This document shows positions 20,743 through 31,522 of a DNA stretch of 64,000 nucleotides, piece by piece. Below the pieces are notes generated by a model. It saw only the letters and a list, made by a program, of their open reading frames with translations. It ran no database searches and had not been told where the DNA came from. Both the position numbers and the translations under genes were made by a program. How positions within the stretch are numbered: position 1 is the first letter of the stretch; every line of letters starts with the position of its first letter. The DNA lies in assembly GCA_023362775.1 (NCBI GenBank), contig JALMGJ010000006.1, positions 6,519,001-6,583,000 on the forward strand. The letters are read 5' to 3'. Origin of the DNA: Charina bottae (lineage: Eukaryota > Chordata > Lepidosauria > Squamata > Charinaidae).

Positions 20743-23700
20743 ATGGCTGCTGCAGGGCTAACTAGTCTGCCTTTTGAGCGTTTGAATGGCACAAACTATC
20801 GGACCTGGTGTGTGAAGATCAAGTCTTTCTTCCTAAAAGAAGGTTTGTGGAAGTATGTGAAAGACGCACCTCCAGCTGGTCCCATTACTGAAGAAGTGCA
20901 GTTGTGTTTGGATCGTGCTTATGGCAATTTGATTCTGGGACTGGAATCATCGCAGCTACTGCATATCAGCAATCTAGACACTGCACATGCATGTTGGGAG
21001 GCTCTCAAAGCCCTTTATTCCAAGCAAACATCTGCTGCCATCGTTGGTCTATCACGTCAGCTTTACAACCTGAAGCTGCAGCCCGGTGGAAACGTGATGA
21101 CCCACCTCCATAAACTCAAGACTTTGTTTCTTGAACTTGAGGAGCGGGATGTTGTGATCCCTGATACCCAGAGAGCTTGTGTTATCCTGTCAAGCCTGGA
21201 CAAGAGCTTTGACATGCTCATTGAGGCAACTCAGACGTTGAGGCCCCAAGACCTTACTGTGGATTATCTTACAAATTGGCTGCAAGAAATCCAGCAAGCT
21301 CGTGACCTGGAGAAGATGCAGGGTAAGCCATCTGTTGCTGTTCCTGAGACTTCTACACAGCGTTTTCCAGCTGGAACAGAGGCTGTGTGTGCTGTAAGGA
21401 GATGCTACCGGTGCAACTCGACCCAACACTTCATGAAAGACTGTCCCCAGTCACCTCGCCCAGCCGGTACTGCCAGTGGAAAGAGGTTCGTGCGAAAGAA
21501 GGGGAAACAACCGCCTAGACAACGTACCCAAGTGTCCGCTTTGCTCACGGCTGTGAGTAGACGTTCCCCAGAGACTTGGCTTTTGGACTCAGCGTGTAGC
21601 CAAATCATTGTTAACAATGAACAATTGCTATTAACAAAGAACAGGCCTAAAATCCAACAGGTTGCTCTAGCTGATGGATCCATGGCTGATGTGTCTTTTC
21701 AGGGTGAAGTATACATTCCTTGTTTGGGGATAAATGTACAAAATGTGTTGTGTGTTCCTACACTTGACTTTTCCCTCCTTAGCGTTCCAGCCCTGGTGAA
21801 GTCTGGATATACTGTTGTGTTCAAGGGTACTGGATGTTCTATTGAAAAAGATGGAATTGAATGTGCTAGGGGGAGGTTAGTGAATCAATTGTATGAAATG
21901 CTTCCTAAACAGGGGATTGTGTCAGGAAATTGTATTTCCAATGTTCCCCCACATAATAAATGCATCCACTACTATCACAGAGTTCTGGGACATCCCGGGT
22001 GGGGAAGTTTGTCCCAAATGGCCAAGGTGTATCCTGAACTAGGATCCAAAAAGTGTGATGACTTTCTTGATTGTACTGTGTGCAAACAATCCAAAATTAA
22101 GGCTGCTCCTGTTGCTAGGAAAAGTAGCAGGGTGTCAACTAGGCCTTTTCAGTTGGTTCATGGAGACTTAGCCGGCCCCAATGCTCCTAGTGAAGGGGGG
22201 GCACGTTTCATGTTTCTTTTGGTGGATGACCATACTCGCTATACGTTTTGTTATTTGCTCAAATCTAAAGCGGAGGCTTTTGCTCGCTTTAACGAGTTTG
22301 TTGCAATGGTGGAGAGAAACTATGGCTATCAAGTAGGTCAGTTTCAATCGGATTGTGGAGGAGAGTTCCTAAGTCATGAGTTCCAAAATTGGCTTCGTAG
22401 GAAAGGAATCTCCCATAGACTTGCCAATGTTGGTGTTCCTGCTGAGAATGGAATAGCTGAAAGGAAGATTGGTGTTGTTAATACCATTAGAAATAGCCTG
22501 ATGTTAGATGCCCAGGTGCCAGCCCGTTTTTGGGGTGAGGCTACCATGACTGCAGTGTATCTAACCAACAGGGTGTGGAATTCAGCTGTAAATGAAGTTC
22601 CTTACTTCCTTTTGTTTGGCAAGCGCCCTTCGCTGAAGCATCTGCGTGTTTTTGGAACATTTGCGTATGTTCACATCCCTAAGTCTCAGCGAAGGAAGAA
22701 CCAGCCAAAAGCACAACGCTTAAGGTTTGTTGGTTACTCCTCTAGATCTAAGGGTTACCATTTTTCTGCAGGCTATGGTCGTGTGGTAGTCTCCAGAAGT
22801 GCTAATTTTGAGCACCCTACTGGTTGGGATAGGTTGAATGCTAATTCAGAGGTATTGTTGCAATCTAGTGCACAGCCAACTGTCCATGCTCCTGTGGCTG
22901 GACAACAACCAGTTCAGCTGCCTTCTGGTTCCCAGTCTCCTAGTATGGTGAGAGGGTCCCCTCAGGTGAAGGAGGAGGAAATTTCACCTGAGCAGGTTCA
23001 GGACCTGAAGGGGGAATCAGGTAGTGAAAAGACAGAGGACAGTGATGAGGAAGAGGCAGTGGTAATTCCTCGTAGGTCTGCACGTTCCACAAAGGGTGTG
23101 AAACCTGACAGATTTGTGATTCAGCAGGTGAGAGTGTGTCAGATTACCTGTGAACCTCAGTCGTTCCAGGAGGTGTTGCTTCTGCCTGTTGAAGAGCAGG
23201 AGAAGTGGAACACAGTGATGGATAAGGAGTTTGAGGCATTAGTGAGTCAAAAGGTGTTTGAAGTCACTGACTTGCCCCCATCCCAGAAAGCTGTTGGTTC
23301 CAGATGGGTTTTCAGAAAGAAGCTTCTTCCTGATAATACAGTGCAGTACAAAGCCAGGCTTGTTGCTCAGGGGTTTTCACAAGAGAGGGTTTTTGAACTA
23401 TGATCTCACATATGCACCCACAGCTAGACCAGAGTCTTTACGTATGGTACTTTCTCTGGCTGCACAGCGTGAACTTGTTGTCCATCATTTTGATGTTGAC
23501 ACAGCATATCTGAATGCAGAGCTCCCTGAAACAGTGTACATGAAGCAGGCTCCTGCCTATGCTTGTGGTGATTCTCAGAAGGTGTACAGACTGTGCAAGG
23601 CGCTTTACGGATTGAAACAGGCCGGCCGCTGTTGGCATCAATGTTTAGATAAGGCTTTAATGGAGTTGAAATTTAAAAAGTCAGTTGCTGATCCTTGTGT

Positions 23701-24699
23701 GTATGTAAGAGGTTCTGGAAGTGATTACACGGTGTTGCTAACATATGTTGATGATTTTTGCCTAGCAACTGGTTCTTTGCACCTTGTACAAGAGTTTGCA
23801 ACACAATTAAGACAGTACTTTCAATTGAAAGACCTAGGTGAGCTGAAATACTATCTAGGTGTTGAAGTCACTAGAGCTCAGAGTGGTGAATTCTATCTGA
23901 GTCAGAAGAGAAAAATTGATCAATTGTTGAATCAACTTGAAATGTCAATGCAAAACCTACCAGAACACCAATGACTCTTGACTTCCTAAAGGGTGATACA
24001 TGTGAAGAAGTTTGTCCTCAACTTGAATTGTATCACTCTGCTGTAGGAAACTTGCTACACTTAACACAATGGACACGTCCTGACTTAGCTTACTCAGTTG
24101 GAGTGCTCAGTCGTAAGGTTGCCAAACCATCCATGCGAGATTGGCAAGGGTTAAAAAGGGTCCTACGTTACCTTAAAGGCACAGCTGATTTTTGTCTTAA
24201 AGTATCAGCTACTAAAGCCGAAATGCCTATGATTTATGTTGACAGCTCTTTTGCAGAAGAGGGAGACAGAAAGTCTGTGAGTGGTTTTGTTTGTTTATTT
24301 GCCAATACACCCATCGCCTGGAGGGCAAGAAAACAGAGTTCAATAGCTGTGTCAACGTGTGAAGCAGAATTTGCGGCCCTCACTGAGGCAATAAATGAAT
24401 TACACTGGTGTAAACAACTGTTTGGAGATCTTTCTGTAGATATAACCTCCCCAATTACAGTGTATGAAGACTCCCAGTCCTGTATTTCACTTGCTCTCTC
24501 TGAACACATTAAAGGTAGGACAAAATATGTCGATGTGAAATTCAAAAATGTAAGACATGCAATTCAGGAAGGATTTATCCAGTTAGAATATTGTCCTTCT
24601 GAACTAAATGTGGCCGATATCTTCACGAAAGCCCTACCTCTTGATAAGCATATTGCCATGGTTACCAAGTTGGGACTAGAACAAATGTGCTTGAAATAA
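20743..24699 (+). pseudogene. Copia gag-pol polyprotein with two frameshifts
   Basis: The ATG at 20743 opens a frame that runs to about 23401. It encodes a gag zinc knuckle (CYRCNSTQHFMKDC, CX2CX4HX4C) and a protease-like LLDSACSQ. The integrase follows, with the HRVLGHPGW and CTVCKQSK zinc region and catalytic acidic residues in VHGDLAG, FQSDCGGEF and PAENGIAERK. The RT begins at VGSRWVFRKKLLPDN. A frameshift near 23385-23400 moves to a second frame (to about 23972) with FDVDTAYLNAELPE and the catalytic TYVDDF. A second shift near 23947 leads to the RNase H frame with IYVDSSFAEEGDRKSVSG, STCEAEFAAL and LNVADIFTKALP, ending at 24699. Apart from the two shifts no stop is seen. Confidence 0.94.
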
Positions 24700-24763
24700 A
24701 ATCATTTGTGTCTCTATGTGCTTGTGAAATGACAGTTTCCCCCCACAGCGTTTCGAAAACCAT

Positions 24764-24773
24764 TCGGAAGGGG
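24764..24773 (+). other. Copia polypurine tract
   Basis: GGAAGGGG directly before the TGTTAAAG start of the 3' LTR is the expected plus-strand priming site. Confidence 0.7.
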
Positions 24774-25401
24774 TGTTAAAGTATTTGGTAAAGGTATTCT
24801 ATGTGGAATCAAGCGAATGGCATTTTCTTCACTATGAATCTCTGGCCTGGAAAATGGAAATTTCCAAGTCCCTCTGTTGCAAGCACTTTCACAAAACAAA
24901 GTAGCTCATAAACAACAGGTGCTTGTCTCTCTAGCCAAAACAATCAAACGTTATCAGTCCTTTTCCCATGAGAATAGAGTCTCGAGGGAAAGCCAATATG
25001 CAACACCGCCATCCCATGACGGTTTATAGTAAGTACAATGTTAAGCTGAAAAATTGCCTAAGCCTATGTGAGCCAATCAGAATTTTGAACCATGGGTATA
25101 ATTCAGCTATGAACCATGGGTACTCATCTCACTTATGTTTTTCCTATGCTTCTTCTATGTAGACTGCTATCTACATGTACTTGTATCTGAACTGTAACTA
25201 TGCCTGGTCTTTGCACAGACCATGATGCTTTCTTTCCATTCTGGTGATGGAACTCTGCGTATGCTTTGTTTTTTCCTTTTTGCAATAATGCACTATACAT
25301 CCATTATTGCCTTATGCTATCAATAAAGATATTGTTAGCCTTACAACACGTTGTTTGGATTACTTCAAGCCTGGAACCCCAATAGCCACCATCACCCCAC
25401 A
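24774..25401 (+). repeat. Copia 3' LTR
   Basis: 628 bp, matching 20003-20630 except for three single-base differences (near 24789, 24854 and 25065). Confidence 0.96.
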
Positions 25402-25485
25402 TCTTCGGCTAACAAACGGAGATGAGCACCGGCCCCTAGAGTCGGACATGACTGCACAAATGTGCAGGGGGAACCTTTACCTTTT
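25402..25485 (+). mobile_element. SINE, right part (split by copia element)
   Basis: It continues the SINE from 20002: CGGCTAACAAACGGAGATG, GAGTCGGACATGACTGCAC and the ACCTTT tail. The outer 13-bp duplication follows at 25486-25498. Confidence 0.92.
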
Positions 25486-25498
25486 TATACAGGCAACA

Positions 25499-26289
25499 AG
25501 ATTTAATTAGGGACAATGAAAGAGTAAGCGTAGGCTGGTTGAATTCATAGAGGTTGGGCAGAATCCACCCAATTTGTTGTGGGCTTCACATAACATGCTA
25601 AACCCTAACTCCCACTTACCAAAATGTTCTTGGTGCATTCACCTAGCCAGACAAATCAACCACATTGCAGCTCAATGCGATGGCCTAGTTCACGCAACAT
25701 GCTAAGGTCATTGCTGGGTTTCCAACAACCCACTGAACCACAAACTACCCAACTCTACTTTAGGCTAGTTTAGCACGTTTTGTGCAGCGTGCACATATTT
25801 GATGTGCAGTCCTGCAACCTAGATCACCCAGAGCCAAGGCAGGGCCTTGGGCCTTCAATAAAGCAAACAAGAACAAATCATTTGTGAAATAATTTGGCTC
25901 TACTTCAGAATTAGCTTGGCACAAACAGAGGAGTCTCCTCAAGACAGGTCTTTTTCTCCAAAGATTTTCACATCCCTTGCCCTAAAGACTTTAAAAAGTC
26001 TTTAAAAAGTCTTTAGGTGTAAAATAGAAAATGCAGTGTAATAGTGAAGGTGCAGGACTGGCCCCAGGGGGGCTCAGATTTTAATCCCCCTTTAGCCACA
26101 CAAGCTCCCAGGAGGACTTTGGCCAATCACTCCCATCTTGCTCACAGGGTGGTTGTTGGGAAAAACAGGAGGAATAAATGCTACGCAAGCCACCTTGAGC
26201 TCCTGAATGAAAGGCTAAATCCTAACAAATAAATTCAGTAATTGCAGGAGGCAAATTAGCTGCATGCACCCAGCACACAAACTCTAGCA
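25499..26289. other. Intron sequence with a probable old SINE
   Basis: Positions about 26040-26231 look like a decayed tRNA-SINE (GGTGCAGGACT, GGCCAATCACTC, GCCACCTTGAGCTCCTGAAT). A small tandem repeat of TTTAAAAAGTC lies at 25988-26014. No exon was seen. Confidence 0.45.
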
Positions 26290-26604
26290 CAAAGCTTTCC
26301 AAACTTTTCATGTTGGTGACACACTTTTTAGACATGCATTATTTCGCGACACACTCTTAGAGCAGGGCACAAGGCAGGCACTAGGACCTGCGCGGAATCA
26401 CAGCAGGTTTGGAGGCAGCAAGGCACAAGGCAGGCACTAGGACCTGCACGGAATCACAGCAGGTTTGGAGGCAGCAAGGCACAAGGCAGGCGCTAGGACC
26501 TGCGCGGAATCCTGGCAGGGCTCGGAGGCAGCAGCAGCGGCGACACACCCAGACACTGCAGCCGACACAGTAACATGTCCTGACACACAGTTTGGAAAGC
26601 TCTG
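26290..26604. mobile_element. hAT MITE with 56-bp-unit interior
   Basis: Left end CAAAGCTTTCCAAAC and right end GTTTGGAAAGCTCTG. The flanking octamers CTCTAGCA and ATCTAGCA match at 7 of 8 bases. The left arm has CATGTTGGTGACACACTTTT. The interior holds about three copies of the 56-bp unit (GGCAGGCACTAGGACCTGC orientation). Confidence 0.9.
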
Positions 26605-26996
26605 ATCTAGCAGATGCAGTCACTCAACAGGCAAAGCTTGAATAGTGATAACCATGGCTCATTTTGTGAGGGTATCATGTGAACCTCACCCATGAATAGT
26701 TCAGTGTATTGCACAAAGCCAGAAAATGGGTTAATTCAGGAACTGAAGGAGAAAATGGCATTAGCTAGGCTAAATGGGTCGTTATGGCAATACAGCCATA
26801 AAACTGCTCAGAAGGCAAAGGGATGTTGGTGACCAGGAAAAAGGATCCTTGAAGGTGAGGAAAGCTATGGGAAGTAAAGACAAGGGAGATAACTGGAATA
26901 GAAACATCAGACAGTAACCATCATTCTAACACACAGTCTCTGTATTGTTAATATAATTCTTGTCTTTGTAATCCTACCTTCGTTGATGGATTACAT

Positions 26997-27136
26997 CAGA
27001 GCTTTCCAAACTGTGTGTCACAACAAGTTAGTGTGTCGGCTGCAGTGTCTGGGTGTTTCGCGGCTGCTGCCGCCTCGGAACCCTACCAGGATTCCGCGCA
27101 GGTCCTAGTGCCTGCCTTGTGCCCTGCTGTAAGAGT
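26997..27136. mobile_element. hAT MITE, truncated, opposite orientation
   Basis: It starts CAGAGCTTTCCAAACTGTG and carries the GTGTCGGCTGCAGTGTCTGG arm and one 56-bp unit. The far inverted end is missing. Confidence 0.75.
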
Positions 27137-27670
27137 ATATGTTGCAGTGACCTGGTAAGCATTAGTTTCTCAGGATTTTAATTTCATTCTGTTCTGGATT
27201 TTTCCAACTCTACATTTGTTCCGTCCTATTTTGGAATCCCTTAGCATTTTTCTTCAAAGTCAGCACAAACATTTGCAGGCAGTTTTGTATGTACAGCATA
27301 TCCCTTTGTAATAACTGCCTTTTTTTTTTTTTTTACACACCCTCCTTTAGGGATATTTTCCCCAAAAAAACCTTGTTTACCACCCTCAAATCTTGTTGCA
27401 TAGATGCGGTTCATTGGTGTCCATTTGGTCTCCGGCGGGTCCACCCAGATAATTAATTTGCTATTATTGCAAGCAATATTTCAAAAATAAACCCTTGGTG
27501 TTACCTTCCATGACTGTTGGAGTGCTGATTGGGGGGCCAATGGAACAATTCTCCCATTCTGCTGTAGGAGACGGCCCTGAAGGAAGACAAACCAACTTGG
27601 GGTCAACATTGCAGAAGTTCTAGTAAGAAAAACAGAAATTCTAGAGAGGTACAACCATATTCCATAGATC
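27137..27670. other. Intron sequence, no gene seen
   Basis: Contains a poly(T) run near 27320-27334. No exon or clear element was recognised. Confidence 0.4.
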
Positions 27671-29378
27671 AGAGCTTTCCAAACTGTGTGTCTGGACACG
27701 CTAGTGTGTCGGCTGCAGTGTCTGGGTGTGTCCCGGGTGTGGCTGCCTCCAAGCCCTGTCAGGATTCCACGCAGGTCCTAGTGCCTGCCTTGTGCCCGGC
27801 TGCCTCCAAACCTGCTGTGATTCCACACAGGTCCTGGTGCCTGCCTTGTGCCTTGCTGCCTCCAAACCTGCCCTGCCAGGATTCCAGGCAGGTCCTAGTG
27901 CCTGCCTTGTGCCTTGCTGCCTCCAAGCCTGCTGTGATTCCGCGCAGGTCCTAGTGCCTGCCTTGTACCTTGCTGCCTCCAAACCTGCTGTGATTCCACG
28001 CAGGTCCTAGTGCCTGCCTTGTGCCCTGCTGCCTCCAAACCTGCTGTGATTCTGTGCAGGTCCTAGTGCCTGCCTTGTGCCCTGCTGCCTCCAAACCTGC
28101 TGTGATTCTGTGCAGGTCCTAGTGCCTGCCTTGTGCCTTGCTGCCTCCAAACCTGCTGTGATTCTGTGCAGGTCCTAGTGCCTGCCTTGTGCCTTGCTGC
28201 CTCCAAACCTGCCCTGCCAGGATTCCAGGCAGGTCCTAGTGCCTGCCTTGTGCCTTGCTGCCTCCAAGCCTGCTGTGATTCCGCGCAGGTCCTAGTGCCT
28301 GCCTTGTGCTTGCTGCCTCCAAACCTGCTGTGATTCCACGCAGGTCCTAGTGCCTGCCTTGTGCCCTGCTGCCTCCAAACCTGCTGTGATTCTGTGCAGG
28401 TCCTAGTGCCTGCCTTGTGCCTTGCTGCCTCCAAACCTGCTGTGATTCTGTGCAGGTCCTAGTGCCTGCCTTGTGCCTTGCTGCCTCCAAACCTGCTGTG
28501 ATTCTGTGCAGGTCCTAGTGCCTGCCTTGTGCCCTGCTGCCTCCAAACCTGCTGTGATTCTGTGCAGGTCCTAGTGCCTGCCTTGTGCCCTGCTGCCTCC
28601 AAACCTGCTGTGATTCTGTGCAGGTCCTAGTGCCTGCCTTGTGCCCTGCTGCCTCCAAACCTGCTGTGATTCTGTGCAGGTCCTAGTGCCTGCCTTGTGC
28701 CTTGCTGCCTCCAAACCTGCTGTGATTCTGTGCAGGTCCTAGTGCCTGCCTTGTGCCCTGCTGCCTCCAAACCTGCTGTGATTCTGTGCAGGTCCTAGTG
28801 CCTGCCTTGTGCCTTGCTGCCTCCAAACCTGCTGTGATTCTGTGCAGGTCCTAGTGCCTGCCTTGTGCCTTGCTGCCTCCAAACCTGCCCTGCCAGGATT
28901 CCAGGCAGGTCCTAGTGCCTGCCTTGTGCCTTGCTGCCTCCAAGCCTGCTGTGATTCCGCGCAGGTCCTAGTGCCTGCCTTGTGCCTTGCTGCCTCCAAA
29001 CCTGCTGTGATTCCGCGCAGGTCCTAGTGCCTGCCTTGTGCCTTGCTGCCTCCAAACCTGCTGTGATTCCGCGCAGGTCCTAGTGCCTGCCTTGTGCCTG
29101 GCTGCCTCCAAACCTGCTGTGATTCCGCGCAGGTCCTAGTGCCTGCCTTGTGCCTTGCTGCCTCCAAACCTGCTGTGATTCTGCGCAGGTCCTAGTGCCT
29201 GCCTTGTGCCCTGCTGCCTCCAAACCTGCCCTGTCAGGATTCCACGCAGGTCCTAGTGCCTGCCTTGTGCCCTGCTGTAAGAGTGTGTCGCAAAATGATG
29301 CCCTGCTGTAAGAGTGTGTCGTGAAATGATGCATGTCTAAAAAGTGTGCCACCAACATGAAAAGTTTGGAAAGCTCTG
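27671..29378. mobile_element. hAT MITE expanded by a 56-bp minisatellite
   Basis: The ends are CAGAGCTTTCCAAAC and GTTTGGAAAGCTCTG with a perfect 8-bp duplication, CCATAGAT, at 27663-27670 and 29379-29386. The whole 1.7 kb is therefore one element. Between the arms lie about 27 tandem copies of a 56-bp unit. The same arms and unit occur once to three times in the copies at 26290, 31217, 32773 and 50853. Confidence 0.93.
27735..29275 (+). repeat. 56-bp minisatellite, about 27 copies
   Basis: The unit contains GCAGGTCCTAGTGCCTGCCT, TGTGCC(C/T)TGCTGCCTCC and AAACCTGCTGTGATTC. Variants differ at the TCTGTGC / TCCGCGC / TCCACGC position. Some units are CCTGCCCTGCCAGGATTCCA forms. Runs of identical units in the middle suggest recent duplication. 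The open frames crossing it on both strands are artefacts of the repeat. Confidence 0.97.
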
Positions 29379-29386
29379 CCATAGAT

Positions 29387-29718
29387 GGTAGTTTCTGAGT
29401 TTGGATGAAGTTGGAAGCAGACAGGAAATGGGGAAAGGGGAAGGGAAGAGACCTTGTACACACAGCATCAGATGTTGTGTGTCCTTCCTCTTCTTAAGAC
29501 CTGCCCCACCCCTAGGAGAGCATCTCTCCCTCTGGCAACTTCCAGATGAGTTGGGATTACAATCCCAGCTGTTGCGCTGGGTGAAAATCTTCACAGCTGC
29601 AACCTCAACACATCTGGAAGCCCCCAAGGTAGGAAGGGCTGCCAGCAGCATATAGGTCACCCAGCCTCAGTGTTTGTAACTCTCAGGCCTTACTGGGGTC
29701 TCCCTACTTCCTTGCTTC
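29387..29718. other. Intron sequence, no gene seen
   Basis: Unique-looking sequence with no recognised exon or element. Confidence 0.35.
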
Positions 29719-30022
29719 GTGGGCCTCGTGTGGCGCAGAGTGGTAGGCGGCAGTACTGCAACCGAAACTCTCCCCACGACCTGAGTCCGATCCCAGCGGA
29801 AGCTGGTTCTCAGGTAGCCGGCTCAGGTCGACTCAGCCTTCCATCCTTCCGAGGTCGGTAAAATGAGTACCCAGCTTGCTGGGGGAAAGGTAATCACGAC
29901 TGGGGAAGGGAACGGCAAACCACCCCGCTATAAGTCTGCCAGGAAAACGTAAGCGAAAGGGGCGTCCCTCCAAAGGGTCAGTAATGATTCGGTGCTTGCA
30001 CAGAGGACCTTTCACTTTCACT
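29719..30022 (+). mobile_element. Sauria-type tRNA SINE with Bov-B tail
   Basis: The head is GGCCTCGTGTGGCGCAGAGTGG with a tRNA-like start. The body has GACTCAGCCTTCCATCCTTC and GGTAAAATGAGTACCCAGCT. The tail has TCGGTGCTTGCACAGAGGACC and CTTTCACTTTCA, like squamate Bov-B ends. An 8-bp match, CCTTGCTT, flanks it. Confidence 0.85.
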
Positions 30023-30250
30023 CCCTTGCTTAAATGTCCTTAGCTTTTCATTTTTAAATGCAATTTCTCTTGCGGTTTTGATAATAGCTAACCATTTGTG
30101 GTGTCTTCTAGAGCCACCCAACCGTGGTTGGGTCAGAATAACAGGAATGATGACGGGCTCTATGTCCCTTCAACAATGATTGGGTGATGCCGTGAAGATG
30201 CCGTACGTCACAAATGGGGAAATAGCCCAGCAGCTCCTCCATATGCCATC

Positions 30251-30660
30251 TACAGGTAGTCCTCGCTTCACGACCACAATTTGGACTGGAATTTCGGTTG
30301 CTAAGCAAAGCGGTCATTAAGTGAATCCAACCCGATTTTACAATCTTTTTTGTGGCGGTCATCAAGCAAATCACCACGGGGTTAAGCGAACCACGTGGTT
30401 AAGCGAATCACACGGTTCCCCGTTGATTTTGCTTGCCAGAAGCTGGCCCGGAAGGTCGAAAATGGTGATTATGTGACCACGGGACACTGCGGCAGTCATA
30501 AATGCGAACCGGTTGCTAAGCGTCCAAATCGTGATCACGTGACCGTGGGGATGCTGCAACGGTTGTAAGTGTGAGTACCGGTTGTAAGTTGGTTTTTTCA
30601 GCACCGTCGTAAGTCCGAACTGTCACTAAACGAATGGTTGTTAAGTGAGGACTACCTGTA
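30251..30660 (+). mobile_element. TIR element (TACAGGTAGTCC type), copy 1
   Basis: Inverted ends TACAGGTAGTCCTCGCTT and GTGAGGACTACCTGTA. The interior has GTTGCTAAGCAAAGCGGTCA and GTGACCGTGGGGATGCTGC. No transposase. The TA at each end suggests a Tc1/mariner-type TA duplication. Other copies lie at 33386 and 42630. Confidence 0.8.
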
Positions 30661-30926
30661 TGTTTATCATCTAACCATCTTCACAACCTGCCGCCCTCCG
30701 TATGCCCTGGTCTACATCTTCCACCATTCCCAGTTAGCGGGTAGCATAACAAGTTTGGAAAACATCTCAGATTGGGAGAAGCTTGGGTGGATCCTGAGCA
30801 TAGAAGAAACTGTGTACCCCATTTCATGAAAATCAGAAGAGAAAGGCCATTTAAAAATGATCGTACTGAGAAAATTTATATTCTCCTTATAGAGAGATGG
30901 GAGGGATGTCTGCAGGGAGGAAGGGT

Positions 30927-31052
30927 GTCAAAAAAGTCCAGGTGGCAGTTATGACTGCACGATCAAAGCCCCACCACCTTTTTTACATGCATTGTGACAC
31001 AGGGGTGGTGCTCTGATCATATGGTTGTGACTGCCATCTTGACTTTTTTGAC
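30927..31052. mobile_element. Short MITE with about 27-bp inverted ends
   Basis: GTCAAAAAAGTCCAGGTGGC at the left is matched, with a few changes, by CTGCCATCTTGACTTTTTTGAC at the right. It is 126 bp long and I could not define a target duplication. A similar right half occurs at about 53255-53283. Confidence 0.55.
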
Positions 31053-31216
31053 TCCTTGAGGATGTCCCTGACTCTACGGCAGGATTTAGCACCCTTCTGG
31101 CTGCCAGAATCTGCACTCCCAATTGTTCCATCTTCCTGGGCCACAAGGTTGCCAACATTTTTAGCCCATACAGGGGGGAGGTTCAGGATCAAACTGGATG
31201 CCCCAAGCCTTTAAAG

Positions 31217-31514
31217 CAGAGCTATCCAAACGTTTCATGTTGGTGACACGTTTTTTAGACATGCATCATTTTGCGACACACTCTTACAGCAGGGCATCAT
31301 TTCGCGACACACTCTTACAGCAGGGCACAAGGCAGGCACTAGGACCTGCATGGAATCCTGGCAGGGCAGGTTTGGAGGCAGCCAGGCACAAGGCAGGCAC
31401 TAGGACCTGCGCGGAATCCTGGCAGGGATCGGAGGCAGCAGCAGCCGCCGCGACACACCCAGACACTGCAGCCAACACACTAACATGTCACGACACACAG
31501 TTTGGAAAGCTCTG
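31217..31514. mobile_element. hAT MITE with about two 56-bp units
   Basis: Ends CAGAGCTATCCAAAC and GTTTGGAAAGCTCTG. Perfect duplication CTTTAAAG at 31209-31216 and 31515-31522. The internal segment GCATCATTT...ACTCTTACAGCAGGG is duplicated, and about two 56-bp units follow. Confidence 0.93.
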
Positions 31515-31522
31515 CTTTAAAG

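Larger units (their letters stand above)
20003..25401 (+). mobile_element. Ty1/copia LTR retrotransposon, nearly intact
   Basis: It is a complete element of 5,399 bp with two 628-bp LTRs and a gag-pol region. The domain order is gag zinc knuckle, protease, integrase, RT, RNase H, which defines Ty1/copia; gypsy-type elements have integrase last. The 5-bp duplication TCTTC flanks it (19998-20002 and 25402-25406). The LTRs differ at only three positions that I could find, so it is young. It interrupts a SINE within the sushi-receptor intron. Two frameshifts in pol probably block expression. Confidence 0.96.

Noticed and set aside
27701..29463. Open frames of 60-127 residues on both strands with GPAWNP / CTESQQVW-like repeats
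   Set aside because: They are translations of the 56-bp minisatellite. The unit is not a multiple of 3, so frames shift between units, and no splice or start context supports expression.
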